From contig CM082588.2 of the NCBI GenBank assembly GCA_040954595.2, positions 5,828,001 to 5,892,000 of the forward strand: DNA of 64,000 nt, given 5' to 3'. Both the position numbers and the translations under genes were made by a program. Of the stretch, positions 14,901 through 23,760 are shown in pieces (positions within the stretch are counted from its first letter, which is position 1; each line of letters starts with the position of its first letter). Under the pieces are notes generated by a model that was given only the letters and a program-made list of their open reading frames with translations, made no database searches and had not been told where the DNA came from. This stretch comes from Balanoglossus misakiensis. Its lineage: Eukaryota; Hemichordata.

Positions 14901-16540
14901 AGCCATACCAAACAGCGTATCACACATTCGTCAAGACCTTCGTCATGATGATTGGCGAGTTTGAATACAACGGCATCTTCTTTGGGGACGAGTACCTTCA
15001 GGGAGAAACACCAGACGTGACCAGCGATTCCTACTTTGCCACTACCGTGTGGTACTCTGAAGTCACCTATGTGCTATTCATTGTGTTCCTCATCATCATG
15101 TCAATCATCATCATGAATTTACTGGTGAGTCTTTTATCAGGGATTTTTTTTTCACCCAGTAACATGTCCTGTCATTGCTGCGTCAAATGAGATTTGTACA
15201 TGACTTGTGCTCTCTGCCTGATTCTCATATAAATGAAAAGAAAATTGATAAATATTGGCAAATTCCTGATGAGACATAGGGAACATTTAGCCCTAATTTG
15301 ATATATGATGTAGTATTAAGGTAAAATACATTTATGTTGATGTGTCCCATGTACATATAACAATTACTGTCAGTGTGACATGAGTCAAGTATTGTCGCTA
15401 CCGTTAATAAATTTATCGCAGACGCCAGTCTACCAAAGCCGTTGTTGGTAAAAAATCCTACTGGTGAAATAAACATAAATGGCTATAAGATAATTTTGTA
15501 CATTGGCATTTACTGTGCATGTTTTAGGGGGTCATTCAGCACAAACCCCAGCTGATAAGATCACTGAATATTCAAAAAGATCCCCTAGCCCATTGAAAAA
15601 CCACCAGCAGTAGAATAACATACACAAAGTCAAGTGTGCACTGACAATAAAACTCCTTTCACATTGGTAGGTTGGTTTGGCTGTAGATGACATCAAAGAA
15701 GTACAAGAACAAGCAGTTTTGAAGAGATACGCCATGCAGGTAACTAACTATGTTTGTGTTAGCCATATTGTCTATTGCGTTTTATGAAAGGGACAACTAG
15801 GGTCAAAGTTCAAGGGTCAAATTGGTCAGCCATATTGCAAAAAAGGCAAAGTCTAAATTGAAACCATAACAACAAGTTGTTCTGTTCTCCACAGGTTGAA
15901 TTGGCCTTAGATGTAGAACAGCTGATTCCGCAGTTTGTCCAGCGGAATTTCATTGTCCGGAAAGAGACGATAGAACCAAACTACGTCTACAAGAATCCCA
16001 TCACTCGGTTGTATTATTACTTTGCTGGCACAAGCGCTATATCTGCACCTTCAATAGCAAAGGCTTTGCGACCAGACCTGGTAAGTGGGTGATTTAATAT
16101 TCCTGCCAATTTTTTACTGTAAAATGTTTGTTCAGTTATGTACTGCGACCAATGAAACTAGACATTGTTGGGTCACATTCCCTAGCCCTTAGATTGTTAT
16201 ATGTAATTTCCCTACCATTGATGGTCATTCCCTTAATCCTTTCTCCATGATTCAGCCCAACCCATTAATTTCTGTGGTAAGGTTGGGCCTTTATAATGAG
16301 AACTGGGGGTGAAAGGGCTAAAACACTGACCAAGCTCTTTATTTCCTCTGCCGTGGACAGGATCCCATCGAGGAGGTGCTGGAGAACCAACAAACGCTGT
16401 CCGGAACGGTCAGCAACCTCCGTAATCGAATGAAGGTCCTGCAGGAGCAGAACAACAAAATCGAGAGCATGCTGGCGGCCATCATTCACAGCCAAGGCAT
16501 CACATACGAAGAAGAGGATGGCATTGACGTCTCCCAATAG
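2975..16540 (+). CDS. TRPA1: TRPA-family cation channel (TRPA1-like), N-terminus missing
   Basis: A non-selective cation channel of the plasma membrane; family members sense temperature and noxious chemicals. Twenty-five exons splice in frame (coordinates under the two block entries) into about 1183 codons ending at TAG 16538-16540. Every join keeps the reading frame and all donors are GT. The product has about 16 ankyrin repeats, a linker, S1-S6 with the pore motif MMIGEFEY, a TRP-helix region AVDDIKEVQEQA right after S6, and a C-terminal coiled coil. Family length is about 1100-1200 residues, so only a short N-terminal piece is missing. The nearest gene downstream is POLQ, on the opposite strand. 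The ankyrin-plus-S1-S6 layout and the pore sequence identify TRPA. Whether this is the one-to-one TRPA1 orthologue or another TRPA paralogue cannot be decided here, because invertebrates often have several. Confidence 0.93.
4458..4484 (+). CDS. TRPA1: putative 27-nt cassette microexon of the TRPA gene
   Basis: A TTTTACAG acceptor and a GTGGGT donor enclose nine codons (RQKSQGTEA) in phase 0/0. It lies between the exon ending VELAK at 3555 and the exon at 6337. Its length is a multiple of three, so it can be skipped without changing frame. It is too short to be certain without transcript data. Confidence 0.5.
6337..6423 (+). CDS. TRPA1: putative 87-nt cassette exon of the TRPA gene
   Basis: A TTTTTAG acceptor and a GTAAGT donor enclose 29 codons in phase 0/0. 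The product is Ser/Asn/Pro-rich and looks like a flexible loop, not an ankyrin helix. Together with the 27-nt exon it inserts about 38 residues between the first half (ATALHLCARF) and second half (IIHYLVSKGA) of one ankyrin repeat. Because the flanking exons also meet in phase 0, isoforms with and without the loop are possible. Confidence 0.65.
7151..7188. repeat. (GTCT)n microsatellite
   Basis: About nine tandem GTCT units with one interruption, in the large TRPA intron 6424-7477. Shorter GTCT runs follow to about 7245. Confidence 0.9.
7689..7712. repeat. (TG)n microsatellite
   Basis: A TG dinucleotide run with a few interruptions, just downstream of the donor at 7667, in a TRPA intron. Confidence 0.85.
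11045..11063. repeat. poly-G tract
   Basis: About 19 consecutive G in the TRPA intron 10956-11411. It can form G-quadruplex or triplex structure, and its length is likely variable. Confidence 0.9.
12281..16540 (+). other. TRPA1: TRPA linker, S1-S6, pore and C-terminal coiled-coil exons
   Basis: Exons: 12281-12412, 12546-12670, 13262-13582, 13851-13982, 14214-14322, 14507-14598, 14900-15124, 15671-15739, 15895-16080, 16361-16540. S1 (WVYYISLFIYCVFLAALTGY) and S2 (VWVFKWIVIGLACFNLL) lie in exon 13262, S3 in 13851, S4 in 14214, S5 (FFIVFFLFIIAFGLAFYVLL) in 14507. The pore helix and filter FVMMIGEFEY and most of S6 (ending IIMNLL) are in 14900. The exon at 15671 carries the conserved post-S6 stretch, VGLAVDDIKEVQEQ. 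The last exon has heptad-like leucines (LENQQTL ... LRNRMKVLQEQ), matching the tetrameric coiled coil of TRPA channels. The pre-S1 linker contains one cysteine only (QRC in exon 12281). Confidence 0.93.
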
Positions 16541-18429
16541 AGACGATCACAGGTTTTTTTTCCTGTTTTTTTTTTGCAACTCGGCTGAATTACGAAAAGC
16601 TGATTCTTTTAGCGTCTATAAAGCAATATTTTATTGATCTAAAGACCCACTTGTGATGTCAAAATATAACATTTACAAAGTTGAAACTATCACAATAATT
16701 CATTACTGAAATTACAGAATATTTTAAAATCTCTTTCTCGTTTTTTATGAAATTTAGCCCATGAATCAATATTAAGAGTAATTTTATACTTCATTGATAT
16801 CTAGAATTTGTCAAAATGGAAAGCTTTAACTCTATATTATAAACAGAGATATAACTAATAATAGTTTGTATTGATATGTTTAAACAATAATAGTGTGCAG
16901 TTCATTAATAAGTTGTTATAAAGCAGAAGGCAGTATTTACACAAAATACAGTGTATAGAATATAGAACAAGAATTTGTGCCAACCATTCTGAACCAATAC
17001 CGGATGATATTTAATATGCAGCCATGATGGCTGTCTTTCTTAACCAATCAATATACACAAGTGACGTTGTATATATTTTAATCTTGGTAAATATGATGAT
17101 TGTAGAGACATGTTTGTATATAATCATGCTCTTTTATAATTAGTGATTTAGGGAGTCTGTTAGATTGGAATTATTTCCCCTTCATTTTGGCTGAATTTTC
17201 GTGTCACCTACTGTCAAGTGTGAAAGTCCACTGGAACAAGAGAAAAGTATAGGAACATTCCATGGCAGGGATTCTAGAGGTAATGGAGGCTCTGTTTCTG
17301 GGGTGAGACTTGGGTTCATTTTTTAAGTATCAGGGTTGAAAAAATTCCAGATTCATTGGTTAAGCTTGGAAGTGATTCTTATACAAATATATATTTTGCT
17401 AATTATTTCAAAAATAACTCGAACAGTGTATGAAGTTTTTAAAATGAATTATTCTTGAAAATGGAGTGGAAAAGGGAGGACAAAATTATTTCACAGTCAG
17501 TAACTATCACCAAAATTTTCTACAATATACATGTAGTAATTTGCTGATTAAATTTACACTTGCTGAATTCGATTTTATATTTAACATCTTACTCTAAAAC
17601 TCTCATTTGATGAAAATAGGGCTGACTTTCATAAATGTGCCATTACTGTTACATTTTTAAAGCTTTTTATAAACACAAAATATGGCTGAAAAGTTGAGTA
17701 TTGATGTTTTTGTTCACCGATGTATTTTGATTTCTAAAAATAATTGATTTAAAAATCATATCATGTGTACATGGATAACAGTTTAAATAGCTATACTTAT
17801 TTTTTAGATATTTTTTTTGGTTATTGAAGGCCTTGGGTAAAGTTGCTGACTTTTGTTGTGATACCATCCAATATGGCTGCCAGACGGCCATTTCTGTCTT
17901 TAAACAAGTTGACGTAGGGATCACCATAGTTCTAGTTCTCTCTTCAGAAGTCCAACCGTGCTATAGAAAACAATGAGTTTAGGCTGAACCATGGTGGTAA
18001 AGAAAGGGTTATGACTGTATCTCAGTACTATGAATGTATAATGTACTCTATACTTATAGGCCGTCGGCATTGCAGCAAAAATCATGCAGTTTCGCCAGTT
18101 CTCTCAAAACACCCCAGAGATATTCACCAGAATCTGATGAGTGGCAAAGAACAGATCAGTCATGTTTGATTTCGAACTTGCTTACAATTTGTTTTATACT
18201 CTAGGGAGTTCATGTTTTATGTCCATATTACCTGCATCAGTATAATTTCTTTCATTTAAAATCTATAAACATATATACGTACACCATTTTACCTCTTTTT
18301 AGATATTTAAAAGATGTAAATATTTATCCTGTTTTTAATTAAATTTTCATAATTGGACTAAACAGTGTTTCAAATTCACATGAAGTCTAACAGACAAGTA
18401 GATTGTACTATTGGTTGAAGTATTACATT
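16541..18429 (+). other. TRPA 3' flank / probable 3' UTR
   Basis: AT-rich sequence with no ORF of note downstream of the TRPA stop. No AATAAA was seen near the stop; ATTAAA variants occur at about 17547 and 18338, so the 3' UTR could be 1 kb or longer. The end of the transcript cannot be placed. Confidence 0.4.
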
Positions 18430-18629
18430 ATAAGGTCCCATTCGGTATCAATCCGATTAAAATCAGATGTAGGGTATGGCGGCATCTTTTACTTAGGTGG
18501 GACGGTACTTTATGGTGACAGCATAAGAAAATATCGCGCTGCGAAAGTAAAGGATGTCGCCATACCCTACATCTGATTTTAATCAGATTGATTTGGTATA
18601 TATGTGTATATACACCATTGGGACCTTAT
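18430..18629. mobile_element. MITE-like palindromic element
   Basis: A 200-bp inverted repeat. The outer ends are ATAAGGTCCCA and its reverse complement (18619-18629). Inside, a long arm (about 18448-18495) pairs with about 18545-18593 at only a few mismatches; both contain AAAATCAGATGTAGGGTATG or its complement. There is no coding capacity. This fits a non-autonomous foldback or MITE DNA transposon. A degenerate partial copy lies at about 49413-49460. Confidence 0.75.
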
Positions 18630-18660
18630 CGGATTGGTTGCGTCTGTATGTATGTGTGTG

Positions 18661-21554
18661 TGTATTATGTCCATCCACATCAAAAACTTGAAAACTGCTG
18701 GTGCTGGGCATATCACCTTGATATTTGGTGTGAAGATCCAGGCCAGGCTGTAGATGAGCTGGAGGATGTGAAATTTATCAGAACTCAGAAACCGAACAAC
18801 TACTGGGCAAGCTGCTTTGAAAATTGGTGAGTAGTTATGTACCTTATATCGACCTCTTGTATGTTTTGAGCTGATATCGTGAATTTTGTCTGACTATAAC
18901 CATGCCATGTCTTTAGACATTGTTGATCGTTTTTAGAAGTACAGGCTGGAGATTTGATGTAATTTATAGCTAACCTGTTTGTTGCCATGTTGGAAATTGC
19001 ACTGCATCCTGGGATAGATGGGAGTCAAGATATGAAGCCATGACACACAATGTAGAGTGGCCGCTGGCCGAATTGGTTCCTAAGCAAATTCGCCTGTTGG
19101 CGTGAACTTATTCTGTGCCCTCGAAGTAATTTATCTGTCTATTTTTCCAGAGTTCAGTGATGTTGCCATCCGACTCATGCCAAGGTAATAGATGCCATTC
19201 CAACTCCGGAATATGAGATCTTAGATCTGGAATATCGGGAGAGATATGGATCTCAGAACTGTGCATCAACAAAAATGGTGGTCGAGTGCATGGAAGAGGA
19301 AACTGGCAATTCTGTATCAGCTGAATGTACCAAGGTGAGATTTCTTGCATAATTTTATGTCATATTTTACATTAAATTCAAATAAACATTGTCAAAATCA
19401 TCAATGGTACTTTTTGAATCAACTTCGCTATTGTCCTAATTTGTCTTCGGTCAACCTTTAAAAATTAGAGGTTTTGTGAACTTTAGAATATGAGCATTGG
19501 CTGGACTTGAAGTCTGAAATCAGCACTCAGATTTTTTTTCTTGGTTTGACTGCATGTTTTATTCTTTCATAAGTGAAAATACATAAAATTCAATTTTACA
19601 GATTGTCAGAATCACAAATGTTGTAAATCAATTTCATTGTTGTCCAATTTCATCCAGGTGCTCTTTGTCCGGATCGATGCCATGCTGTGAGTCGAGTTCT
19701 CCGGAATGAAGTTTCCAGAATGTAAGAAGTGTCCATTGCGGTGGTGAGCTGAGATCACATCTACCTCCAGCCCTTTGAGTGATGAATGACAATTGGTGAG
19801 TACTGTATAATACTCTATTCATAATAGTTTTACAGTTGTAGTACTGTGTAGACTAGAGGAATAGTATGTACAGGGCTTGTGGGGCTCATATTGCCAAATT
19901 TAGGTTTAACTATAATTAGGGCGGGGAGAACCGTTCCCCTTGTTTTAAAAAATGCAAGTATAGAGTAAATCGTGAAAAATTGTCTAAGTTTTTTTAATGC
20001 TAGTATAGGGTTAACCCTGAAAATAGTTTTTTTTAATGAGTATAGAGAAGTATAGAGAAATATAGAGAAAATCTCGAAAAATATTCTAAGTTTTTTTCTG
20101 AATGCAAGTATAGAGTAAATTCTGAAAAATATTCTCTAAGTTTTTTTTAAATGCAAGTATAGAGTAAATTCTGAAAAATATTCTAAGTTTTTTTTTAATG
20201 CAGGTATAGAGTAAATTCTGAAAAATTTCTAAGTTTTTTTTAATGTCAAAGTATAGAGTAAAGCCTGAAAATTTTCTAAATGTTTTTAATGTCAAAGTAT
20301 AGAGTAAAGCCTGAAAAATTTCTAAGTGTTTTTTAATGTCAAAGTATAGAGTGAAGCCTGAAAATTTTCTAAGTGTTTTTAATGTCAAAGTATAGAGTGA
20401 AGCCTGAAAAATTTCTAAGTGTTTTTTAATGTCAAAGTATAGAGTGAAGCCTGAAAAATTTCTAAGTGTTTTTAATGTCAAAGTATAGAGTGAAGCCTGA
20501 AAAATTTCTAAGTGTTTTTAATGTTTAAGTATAGAGTGAAGCCTGAAAAATTTTCTAAGTGTTTTTAATGTTTAAGTATAGAGTGAAGCCTGAAAAATTT
20601 TCTAAGTGTTTTTAATGTTTAAGTATAGAGTGAAGCCTGAAAAATTTCTAAGTGTTTTTAATGTTTAAGTATAGAGTGAAGCCTGAAAAATATTCTAAGT
20701 GTTTTTTAATGTTAAAGTATAGAGTGAAGCCTGAAAATTTTCTAAGTGTTTTTAATGTTTAAGTATAGAGTGAAGCCTGAAAATTTTCTAAGTGTTTTTA
20801 ATGTTTAAGTATAGAGTGAAGCCTGAAAATTTTCTAAGTGTTTTTAATGTCAAAGTATAGAGTGAAGCCTGAAAAATTTCTAAGTGTTTTTTAATGTCAA
20901 AGTATAGAGTGAAGCCTGAAAAATTTCTAAGTGTTTTTAATGTCAAAGTATAGAGTGAAGCCTGAAAAATTTCTAAGTGTTTTTAATGTTTAAGTATAGA
21001 GTGAAGCCTGAAAATTTTCTAAGTGTTTTTAATGTTTAAGTATAGAGTGAAGCCTGAAAATTTTCTAAGTGTTTTTAATGTTTAAGTATAGAGTGAAGCC
21101 TGAAAAAATTTCTAAGTGTTTTTAATAAGTATAGAGTGAAGCCTGAAAAAATTTCTAAGTGTTTTTAATAAGTATAGAGTGAAGCCTGAAAAATTTCTAA
21201 GTGTTTTTAATAAGTATAGAGTGAAGCCTAAAAAATTTCTAAGTGTTTTTAATAAGTATAGAGTGAAGCCTAAAAAATTTCTAAGTGTTTTTAATAAGTA
21301 TAGAGTGAAGCCTAAAAAATTTCTAAGTGTTTTTAATAAGTATAGAGTAAAGCCTGAAAAAATTCTAAGTGTTTTTTTTTTTTTACAAAAAAGCAGACAC
21401 CAAGGATTGAAATTTATTGTATTTTATTTCATTTTCATATTTCATATTTCATATTGAAATTTAACTCGTATTCACTTGTCGTTTCAGGTCTATCTGTTGA
21501 ATGGTTGATGACCAATCGAAAGAAGTGGAGTCCAGCCGGGATCTGAAAAGACAA
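18661..21554 (+). ncRNA. candidate spliced non-coding transcript or eroded gene
   Basis: Four exon-like blocks with good splice signals on the + strand but no common open frame. The first ends with donor GTGAGT after 18826 (its start is undefined, and it is open in one frame). The second is 19151-19334 (pyrimidine-rich TTTTTCCAG acceptor, GTGAGA donor). The third is 19658-19795 (TTTCATCCAG acceptor, GTGAGT donor). The fourth starts at 21488 after CGTTTCAG and may end at a GC-type donor near 21554. Blocks two to four contain stops in all three frames or near their ends, so protein coding is unlikely. The minisatellite 19941-21384 lies in the last intron. No homology was recognised. A lncRNA, a decayed gene, or chance are all possible. 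Confidence 0.3.
19941..21384. repeat. AT-rich minisatellite, unit about 42-48 bp, roughly 30 copies
   Basis: Each unit contains AGTATAGAGTGAAGCCTG then AAAAATTTCTAAGTGTTTTT. The left end (to about 20220) is degenerate, with AAATTCTG in place of GAAGCCTG. Then come blocks that differ in the linker before AGTATAGAG: ATGTCAA, then ATGTTTA, then a block of short units with AATA only near the right end. This stepwise pattern indicates expansion from the right or centre with older units at the left. The array leaves open frames on both strands that are repeat artefacts. Confidence 0.95.
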
Positions 21555-21584
21555 GGCAAGTGTTAGAAAATGCAAGTTATGTAC

Positions 21585-21658
21585 GGGGCATACACAAGTT
21601 TCAAAAATTTTCTAAGTCAAAGAAAACTTAGAAAATTTTTGAAACTTGTATATGCCCC
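21585..21658. repeat. hairpin, 33-bp arms with one mismatch
   Basis: Arms 21585-21617 and 21626-21658 are reverse complements except for one base; the loop is 8 nt. The arm contains AAAATTTTCTAAGT, which also occurs in the neighbouring minisatellite unit. This may be a small foldback element, or the seed of the array. Confidence 0.9.
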
Positions 21659-21799
21659 AACGTGGAGGTATAGACAAATTTCAAATTTTTAGCGTTTCTG
21701 ACTTAGTTTTTTTTTTTGGCTTTTTATATGCCATCCCTAGCCCCCACCCTAACCTCCCCATGAGTGTACAGCAAAGACTAATAAATCGCTAACACAACT

Positions 21800-21957
21800 C
21801 TTACTTCGGTTGAGCTAAGTTAAATTTTTTTTTTACAAGTGCATTATGGGCATCATAATCTATGCAAGATCTTTTCAGATGCAAAAGATCTTGCATAGAT
21901 TATGATGCCCATAATGCACTTGTAAAAAAAAATAGAAGTTTGCTCAACCGAAGTAAG
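21800..21957. mobile_element. 158-bp foldback (palindromic) element
   Basis: The outer arm CTTACTTCGGTTGAG (21800-21814) pairs with 21943-21957. After a short mismatched stretch, an inner arm of about 50 bp ending GCAAGATCTTTT pairs perfectly with its complement around a 7-nt loop at 21876-21882. No coding capacity. The structure suggests a recent non-autonomous foldback element, since the arms have not diverged. Confidence 0.8.
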
Positions 21958-22255
21958 ACACACACAATTACATTGCTCAGTTATCCCTCATATTAATTTT
22001 AATGTTACGTTATTCTCCTAATCAAATTTTATTTTCGTCCTTAGGTGCAGGGAGGTTGTACACACCAATTAAGATTTAATGCAGTTTTGGAATCTATCAA
22101 GATTTTTACCTGTCGTATTACCCTAATTTTTATACAAGTTTTTGTAAAGCTCATTATTACTGAATTTCATGAGTTTAGACATGGAATACCTGCTAATTGC
22201 CACTGTATTAATTCTAATTTATAATACATGTACAATATTCTGCTTGTTTAGAATG

Positions 22256-23092
22256 ACCAAATTTGTGTGAACTCCATGAGAAAAAATTAATGAAAAAAGA
22301 CAATGAACACCCCGTTTTCTTTCTGATTTTATGTGACTTGCTCGCTCGTATTATGTGAATAAAGAAAACTTGCAATATTTAAGAATTGACTGCTCTCTCT
22401 TTATGGTGATCCTGACCATCTTTAAGATGACTAGTCTCAAATTTGAAATTCAAAATGGCTGCCAAATTTGTGTGAACTCCATGAGAAAAAATTAATGAAA
22501 AAAGACAATGAACACCCTGTTTTCTTTCTGATTTTATGTGACTTGCTAGCTCGTATTATGTGAATAAAGAAAACTTGCAATTTAAGAATTGGCTGCTCTC
22601 TCTTTATGGTGATCCTGACCATCTTTAAGATGACTATAAGTCTCAAATTTGAAATTCAAAATGGCCGCCAAATTTGTGTTAACTCTGAGAAAAATTGTAT
22701 CGATGAAAAAGACTGAACACCCTGTTTTCTTTCTGATTTTATGTGACTTGCTAGCTCATTATCTGAATAAAGAAAACTCAGTATTAAAGAGTTGGCTGCT
22801 CTCTTTTTATGGTGATCTATAAGATGACTAGTCTCAAATTCAAAATTCAAAATGGCCGCCAAATTTGTGTTAACTCTGAGAAAAATTGTATCGATGAAAA
22901 AGACAATGAACACCCTGTTTTCTTTCTGATTTTATGTGACTTGCTAACTCAGTATTAAAGAGTTGGCTGCTCTCTTTTTATGGTGATCTATAAGATGACT
23001 AGTCTCAAATTCAAAATGGCCGCCAAATTTGTGTTAACTCTGAGAAAAATTGTATCGATGAAATAGACAGTGAACACCCTGTAAAAAACTGT
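22256..23092. repeat. satellite-like tandem repeat, five copies of about 165-207 bp
   Basis: Copies start with CAAATTTGTGT near 22257, 22463, 22670, 22859 and 23025, so the spacing falls from about 206 to 189 to 166 bp through internal deletions. Each contains GAACACCCTGTTTTCTTTC and TGGTGATC segments. Copies two to five are preceded by CAAAATGGCNGCC, which resembles a YY1-type site. Neighbouring copies are closely similar. Confidence 0.93.
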
Positions 23093-23269
23093 AAAAAATT
23101 GTATCGATAAAAAAGGAAGAGTGGACCCTGTTTACTTTCTAAATCTATGGGACTTGCTCAAGTTATTTTCTAATTAAGTTATTTTCTTGAGTTATTTTCT
23201 AGTATTGTCAATCACTATAATTTGCATATTAAATGTGTGTTAAATTCTAGACTAACCACCTAATTGAAT

Positions 23270-23420
23270 GAAACTTGCATTTTAATAAATATTTATTTAG
23301 GAGTATAAATCTGATATTTCGATAGAATTTGCACTTTATTTTTTTTATTAACTTGCATTTTAATAGATATTTATTTAGGAGTATAAAGCTGATATTTCGA
23401 TAGAATGTGCACTTTATTAG
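23270..23420. repeat. two-copy tandem duplication, unit about 80 bp
   Basis: ACTTGCATTTTAATA ... GATATTTCGATAGAAT ... GCACTTTATT occurs at about 23270-23341 and again at 23350-23419 with few differences. Confidence 0.9.
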
Positions 23421-23594
23421 ACATTTATTAAGAAATATAACTCCCTGACTTAATTTGATTAAATCTGCTACAGATATAGATTTCAGCAATGTTATGGTAG
23501 TTTGTCATGCACAAAATATCTAATATTTTCAGGGAGCCTGCATATTTAAACACTATCAGTTTAGCAGAGTACAACTACTTTACACATCTGAGGT

Positions 23595-23760
23595 TGGTCC
23601 AATATAAGACCACTGTTACTTCATTTAGCTATCCAGACAACCCTCGCAACAGCCACAGAGATCAGTACACCCGACCTCTGGGGATGGTCCAATATAAGAC
23701 CATACACCAAGACTGTTACTTCATATGGTTATCCAGACAACCTCACAACAGCCACAGATG
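23595..23760. repeat. two-copy tandem duplication, unit about 90 bp
   Basis: GGTCCAATATAAGACCA, then CTGTTACTTCAT, ATCCAGACAACC and CAACAGCCACAGA, occur in the same order at about 23595-23661 and 23686-23759. The second copy has a short insertion. Confidence 0.9.

Noticed and set aside
20086-21457. Open frames of 131 and 92 codons with internally repeated peptides on opposite strands
   Set aside because: They are read-through of the AT-rich minisatellite units; both strands are open only because the unit lacks stops in that phase.
19941-23092. Regularly spaced repeats that might suggest a CRISPR array
   Set aside because: Units are contiguous tandem repeats without unique spacers, in an animal genome.
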